From contig JAPUES010000104.1 of NCBI GenBank assembly GCA_027492445.1, positions 1 through 8,218 on the forward strand: a stretch of 8,218 bases of DNA, in the 5' to 3' direction. Of this stretch, positions 6,103-8,218 are shown piece after piece. Origin of the DNA: Sporomusaceae bacterium. Lineage in GTDB: Bacteria; Bacillota; Negativicutes; DSM-13327. Both the position numbers and the translations under genes were made by a program. Below the pieces are notes generated by a model, which had not been told where the DNA came from, did not search any database, and saw nothing but the letters and a program-made list of their open reading frames with translations. Positions within the stretch are counted from its first letter, which is position 1. Each line of letters starts with the position of its first letter.

Positions 6103-7190
6103 GACTTATTCCTCCTCTTTTTTATAATGGTCCTAAGAAACAGCACTCCTGGAATTATATATATCCCTAGGTTGGATATTTGAACTATTAATTTATCCAT
6201 TTGAATTGCATAGCCTATATCAGGAGGTAGCATGGCCAAATTAGCAATAATGATAACTCCTATGGGCACAATTGGCCTCATAGTAGGCAGTTTTAACAGT
6301 ATAACAATGAGATATAAGCCAATGTATAAAAAGCCAGTAATCGACAGCAGGCCAATGATGACCCACACCACAACAAATAGGGCTTCAATACGTTGAATAT
6401 ATTGATTGAGATATACAAGGCGAGTCATTTCAAAGAAGGGCATGGCCTTTTCCGTGCCAATCGTTACATCAAAAACCATAATGTAGGCAAGTGAAAATAT
6501 GATTCTCAGCCCCGCGACACCAACCGTTGCGTATACAGCAATGTCCTTAATTGTTTTACTATTTTGAAAGGCTGATCCTAAAAATAGTAAGGATAATATC
6601 CCCAAATTAAGCCCTGCTTCATTTATGCCTGAATATATGGCTGTCATGATGCCATTCCCTTGCCAAGGTGTAAGGTTATATGGAATATAAAAAGGACTAA
6701 CGAGGGCAATGACCAACAAAAGCCCGCCCACCAAAAGAGGTAGCATAATATAGCCTGTGCGACAAAGGGCTTCGATACCTAAATAACATACTATACCAAT
6801 CGTTACGGCATACCAGATAATCATGAATTGAAAGTTTACCTGTGGCAAAGCAGTAATCAATGTATACTCTGCATATTGCCGCAAAAGGAGGGCACTATTG
6901 GCAAAAAACATAATAATGTAGCCTATTATAATAAGCCATCCTCCTATTTTCCCCACTAGTTGCTGGCATACGGTTAAAAAATTTCCAGATACATTGTTCT
7001 TTACATAAATCATCATAAAAATCACTAGTAAGGGAATCATGGTAAAAATGAGCATCGTAAGCCATAAAAGTTGCCCGCTTTCTCGAAGATACTCAGATAA
7101 CCCTGACAAAAACAAGCGAGGTATAACAAGGCTAAATACGAGCGCTATGCCCTCAGCAATCCCCAGGCTACCTACATGATAGGTATTCAC
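6087..7190 (-). CDS. GerAB-type spore germination permease (receptor B subunit)
   Basis: This 367-residue integral membrane protein is the B subunit of the right-hand receptor, resembling amino-acid permeases and, in GerAB, carrying the germinant-binding pocket. About ten hydrophobic helices can be read, near 11-30, 41-63, 83-103, 121-137, 143-166, 188-208, 218-240, 270-295, 304-322 and 338-354. The family block QRIEALFVVVWVI occurs at 266-278, and the loop PFYIPYNLTPWQGNG (166-180) is also typical. The C-terminus is a short basic tail (KKRRNK). The start is GTG (7188-7190), which overlaps the A-subunit TGA as GTGA, with GGAGGAG about 8 nt upstream inside the A gene; this suggests coupled translation. 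Its stop overlaps the C-subunit start by 16 bp. The length is normal for the family. Ligand residues cannot be assigned with confidence by eye. Confidence 0.95.
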   Translation of the reverse strand: MNTYHVGSLGIAEGIALVFSLVIPRLFLSGLSEYLRESGQLLWLTMLIFTMIPLLVIFMMIYVKNNVSGNFLTVCQQLVGKIGGWLIIIGYIIMFFANSALLLRQYAEYTLITALPQVNFQFMIIWYAVTIGIVCYLGIEALCRTGYIMLPLLVGGLLLVIALVSPFYIPYNLTPWQGNGIMTAIYSGINEAGLNLGILSLLFLGSAFQNSKTIKDIAVYATVGVAGLRIIFSLAYIMVFDVTIGTEKAMPFFEMTRLVYLNQYIQRIEALFVVVWVIIGLLSITGFLYIGLYLIVILLKLPTMRPIVPIGVIIIANLAMLPPDIGYAIQMDKLIVQISNLGIYIIPGVLFLRTIIKKRRNKSCSSA

Positions 7191-8218
7191 GAGTCATCTC
7201 CTCCAATCGGCGTTTTCTCAGTCCAGGGCCTACTGATAATACCTTGGCGAATATTATCTTGGGTATTGAGTTCATCAGGGCGCCTTTCTTGCATATGTGT
7301 AGGCTTTCTCAAGATGATATCCCCTCCCGGAATAGTCTTAGGTGCTACTGGCGCCAAATAAGGCATACCAAAAGACTTCAATGAACATAGTATTGCCGTA
7401 AAAATAAAAAAACCACAGGCCATACCCACAAGCCCCATGACCATGGCCAGCACGATATAGATAAGACGTAACAAACGAAAAGTTGAGGCCAATCTATATT
7501 CAGGGATACTGTATGATGCAAGGCCTGTCACCGCAATCACAATAACCATGATAGGACTGACAATTTTAGCAGTTACGGCCGCTTGCCCTAGAATAATGGC
7601 GCCTACGATACCAAGAGTCGAACCCAGTATACCAGGGATGCGCAGTCCACCTTCACGAATAAGTTCAAAAGAAATTTCCATCAGCATTATTTCAATAAAA
7701 GTAGGAAAAGGCACTTGTGATCTAGCTGCTGTAATGGATAATAACAACTCAGTAGGTATAGCTTCTTGATGAAAGGTACTAATAGCAAGATATATACCTG
7801 GTAGCAACATAGAAATAAATCCACCAATCCAGCGAATCATACGTAAAATATTGGAATAATAATAATGCATAGAAAAGTCATCGGCAGAATGCATCAGTGT
7901 AAATATGGAAACAGGTACAATATGCCCGAAAGGGCTGCCATCTACTAGTATGGCGACTCGCCCTTCAGCTAAGTGTACAGCTACCCGATCGGGGCGTTCC
8001 GTTGACAAGGTTTGAGGAAAAGGGTTTTTAGGGAAATCTATAATGAGACTTTCAAGTATGCTCGAATCAATAATAAAATCTGTATCAACGCCTTGGATAC
8101 GCCGTCTTATCTCAGCAACTAGTTCACGATTCGCTACAGATGCCAAATACATGACTGCACAATTTGAATGTCCTCGTTTGCCGACAGGTATCATCTCCGT
8201 TATCAAATCGCTAGAATG
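7187..8218 (-). CDS. GerAA-type germinant receptor A subunit, C-terminal part (5' end outside window)
   Basis: This is the last 343 residues of an A subunit; the frame stays open to the window edge (HSSD precedes the first start-like TTG), so the true start lies to the right. About 235 N-terminal residues are missing if it matches the other A subunit in this window. Visible landmarks, counting from the window edge, are TERPD (73-77), EGRVAILVDGSP (85-96), QVPFPTFIEIMLMEI (168-182), REGGLRIP (188-195), GQAAV (211-215), ASYSIPEY (234-241) and SFGMPYLAP (282-290). Hydrophobic segments lie near 131-150, 200-217, 221-236 and 252-277. All of these follow the usual GerA family sequence, unlike the left A subunit. 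A polar tail of about 53 residues follows. The stop overlaps the permease start by 4 bp. As the A subunit it is expected to form the oligomeric channel-like part of the receptor. Confidence 0.95.
   Translation of the reverse strand, partial: HSSDLITEMIPVGKRGHSNCAVMYLASVANRELVAEIRRRIQGVDTDFIIDSSILESLIIDFPKNPFPQTLSTERPDRVAVHLAEGRVAILVDGSPFGHIVPVSIFTLMHSADDFSMHYYYSNILRMIRWIGGFISMLLPGIYLAISTFHQEAIPTELLLSITAARSQVPFPTFIEIMLMEISFELIREGGLRIPGILGSTLGIVGAIILGQAAVTAKIVSPIMVIVIAVTGLASYSIPEYRLASTFRLLRLIYIVLAMVMGLVGMACGFFIFTAILCSLKSFGMPYLAPVAPKTIPGGDIILRKPTHMQERRPDELNTQDNIRQGIISRPWTEKTPIGGDDS

Noticed and set aside
8204..8206. TTG at 8204-8206 as the start of the right A subunit
   Set aside because: The frame is open to the window edge, and the protein from this TTG would lack about the first half of the GerA family soluble region; the gene simply continues outside the window.

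Overview
The window looks like part of the chromosome of an endospore-forming Firmicute. Six of the eight supported genes are subunits of GerA-type germinant receptors or a SpoIID-family protein, and one promoter closely matches the forespore sigma-G consensus. The moderately AT-rich sequence, the AGGAGG-type ribosome binding sites and the tight ger operons suit a clostridial or Negativicutes (Pelosinus/Sporomusa-like) spore former. That lineage guess is an impression from gene style and was not tested. I see no mobile elements, CRISPR arrays, tRNAs or rRNAs.

Layout from left to right. Positions 1-1841 (minus strand) hold the start of one receptor operon: a GerAA-type A subunit (171-1841), then the first 59 codons of a GerAB-type permease running off the left edge. 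Positions 1842-1969 are a divergent intergenic region. Positions 1970-3529 (plus strand) encode a membrane-anchored protein of the FMN-binding glutamate synthase family that lacks the usual iron-sulfur cysteines. A bidirectional hairpin terminator (3544-3582) separates it from a convergent SpoIID/LytB-domain lipoprotein gene (3608-4591, minus), which has its own sigma-G-like promoter. Positions 4690-8218 (minus) hold the larger part of a second receptor operon in the order A (5'-truncated by the window edge), B, C, then a 54-codon two-helix membrane protein with a GTG start.

How the genes fit together. A, B and C subunits of GerA-type receptors assemble in the inner spore membrane, where the B subunit senses germinant and the A subunit forms a channel-like oligomer. 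Here the cistrons overlap by 8 bp (A/B, left operon), 4 bp (A/B, right operon) and 16 bp (B/C), and an 18-bp gap precedes the small gene, so translation is probably coupled. The SpoIID-like lipoprotein would be made in the forespore if its promoter is read correctly. That differs from classical SpoIID, which is a mother-cell engulfment enzyme. The glutamate-synthase-like gene is the only plus-strand gene and may be an unrelated neighbour, although a weaker sigma-G-like site lies upstream of it.

The items most worth following up are the 54-residue protein (a possible fourth receptor subunit), the forespore-type promoter on the SpoIID-like gene, the substitutions at conserved positions in the left A subunit, and the glutamate-synthase-like protein without a cluster.
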